From Theobroma cacao (taxonomy: Eukaryota; Streptophyta; Magnoliopsida; Malvales; Malvaceae), in the NCBI RefSeq assembly GCF_000208745.1, contig NC_030857.1, positions 623,056 to 687,055 on the forward strand: 64,000 nt of DNA, read 5' to 3'. Positions 62,811-64,000 of this stretch are shown in pieces. A program made the translations under genes and the position numbers. The notes under the pieces are model-generated. The model searched no databases. It was not told where the DNA came from and worked only from the letters and a program-made list of their open reading frames with translations. Position 1 is the first letter of the stretch; every line of letters starts with the position of its first letter.

Positions 62811-64000
62811 GAAGATGAAGAACAGCTAAAGACAGGCTTTTGGATTTCTGCAGAAGTTATGGATAGCCATATGTCCTGTTGATGTTTCAATATCAGCAAA
62901 AAGAACACTTTTATATATATATATATATATATATTTCATGATGCATGGTTTAAGATTGGATGGCAGGCTCCTCTTGAACTACATCCTGAAAGGTTCTTTC
63001 TTAGGCTCCTTGCGTTTTCTTGAGTTCTTTCCTTCCAGTCTTATAACAATGAAAGAGTCAAGTTTTGTAATTATGAGCACCTCAGTTTGTGAAAGTATGC
63101 CTTGGGTATTTATTGATCTGCTGTATTCTGTTTCATCAATCACATAAAAGCAAAATGTTTGGTTTTTTTCTATGATATTACATTGTTACTTTTCTCTGAA
63201 AACATACTACTGACTTTGTAACAGACCATGACTTTGGACTTAGGTGGCCATGATAGCAACTTAATCCACCAATTAATTTCATTAGTCGTTTTAATGTAAA
63301 ACCGCAGCCCTGGTTGCACAATGGAGGTATCAGGTTTTCACAGGGTCCAGGTGGCAATGAAAGGAGAGCGCTGCTCTCCCCCCGCCCCAATGAATTCATA
63401 ATTAAGAGCTATTATTAGCACTCCATCGTGGAATTCCTTCTCCCTAAGTCCCTCTACCGCCTGCTGCTGTATGATTGTAAGAAACCAAAGTGCTGAAACA
63501 TTTCTTGTCAAGCAAATTGGTGGTAATGAAATGGCATGTAATTATCATGTTGACATCATTATGAAGCAAATTGATTGTAATCAAAGCACTGTAGAACCAT
63601 CATGGTAGGGGAAACTATCATTTTGGTAAGGTTAATGAACCCGTCAATTGCGGGGACAGCATGTTCGAATGCGCATGCAGACATAGTAACTAAGGTTTCA
63701 CTGTCACTGTCCTTTCTGCAGGGAAGCATACCTAACATAAAGAAAGAAAGAAAAAGAAAAGAAATCGCCAATAAAGGGAACAAATTTGAAGCCCCTTCTG
63801 GTTTAAAAGAGATGGGTTTGTCGTCACCAATGGACAACAACCTGGAAGGCTGGAACATTCTAAAATCTTCAGTTTTCTGTCTCAGGATTATCAAAAGTGG
63901 GTTGCATTTTAGATTCTGATTTCAGCCATAAACAGCTTTCTTATTTTTTTAAAGTAGGTTGAGCGGCAACGGAAATGAATGGATCCTGGAAAGACAGGTC
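62811..64000. other. 3' flank of the amino-acid transporter and right edge
   Basis: Probable 3' UTR includes a TA microsatellite at 62912-62934. Overlapping open frames on both strands at 63559-63919 have no known motif and are treated as chance. Confidence 0.55.
62912..62934. repeat. TA microsatellite in the transporter 3' UTR
   Basis: About eleven TA units roughly 100 bp after the stop codon. Confidence 0.9.

Noticed and set aside
1..64000. CRISPR arrays, operons, phage or bacterial elements
   Set aside because: The intron-rich plant genes exclude a prokaryotic reading, and no regularly spaced repeat array was seen.
1..64000. tRNA, rRNA or complete retrotransposons
   Set aside because: No cloverleaf with both internal promoter boxes, no long terminal repeat pair and no reverse-transcriptase or integrase motif was seen by eye. 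A tRNAscan-SE and RepeatMasker run would be decisive.

Overview
The window is nuclear DNA from a eudicot plant. All genes have GT-AG introns, intergenic DNA is AT-rich with microsatellites and no operons, and every gene family is plant-specific or has its plant form: an RPW8-type helper NLR, chloroplast thylakoidal peptidase, OSB protein with a PDF motif, LR-type serpin and NPF transporters. A woody rosid is plausible, but the species cannot be fixed from sequence alone. Exon joins were worked out by hand from splice consensus and reading-frame continuity. Coding lengths divisible by three in every complete model support them.

Layout, left to right. (1) 471-7173, minus: CTC1, the large subunit of the telomere CST complex, cut by the left edge. 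(2) 8044-12722, minus: a MAPKKK5/YODA-type MAP3K with 10 exons. (3) 15025-16517, plus: an OSB organellar ssDNA-binding protein. (4) 16518-21305: gene-poor DNA with a diverged local duplication. (5) 21306-24162, plus: an ADR1-type helper NLR with 5 exons. (6) 26280-30471, minus: nucleobase-ascorbate transporter NAT3 with 14 exons. (7) 32723-37672, minus: a three-copy serpin cluster with one intact LR serpin flanked by two broken copies. (8) 39536-42057 and 44538-48478, plus: a tandem pair of NPF transporters. (9) 48982-50471, minus: a secreted/ER protein resembling TIN1. (10) 51727-53495, minus: thylakoidal processing peptidase. (11) 53496-59088: a 5.6-kb AT-rich gap. (12) 59089-62810, plus: an LHT8-like amino-acid transporter.

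These are independent transcription units, not a pathway. The two local clusters, serpins and NPFs, arose by tandem duplication and hold most of the unusual features. Both NPF paralogues begin with a coding exon consisting only of the start codon. The serpin cluster shows a diverged reactive-centre loop in one decayed copy, and in the other a deletion that fuses the end of the gene to its beginning. The ADR1 gene has a 96-nt intron that stays open in frame. I found no convincing new multi-gene system. The points worth follow-up are in the findings.
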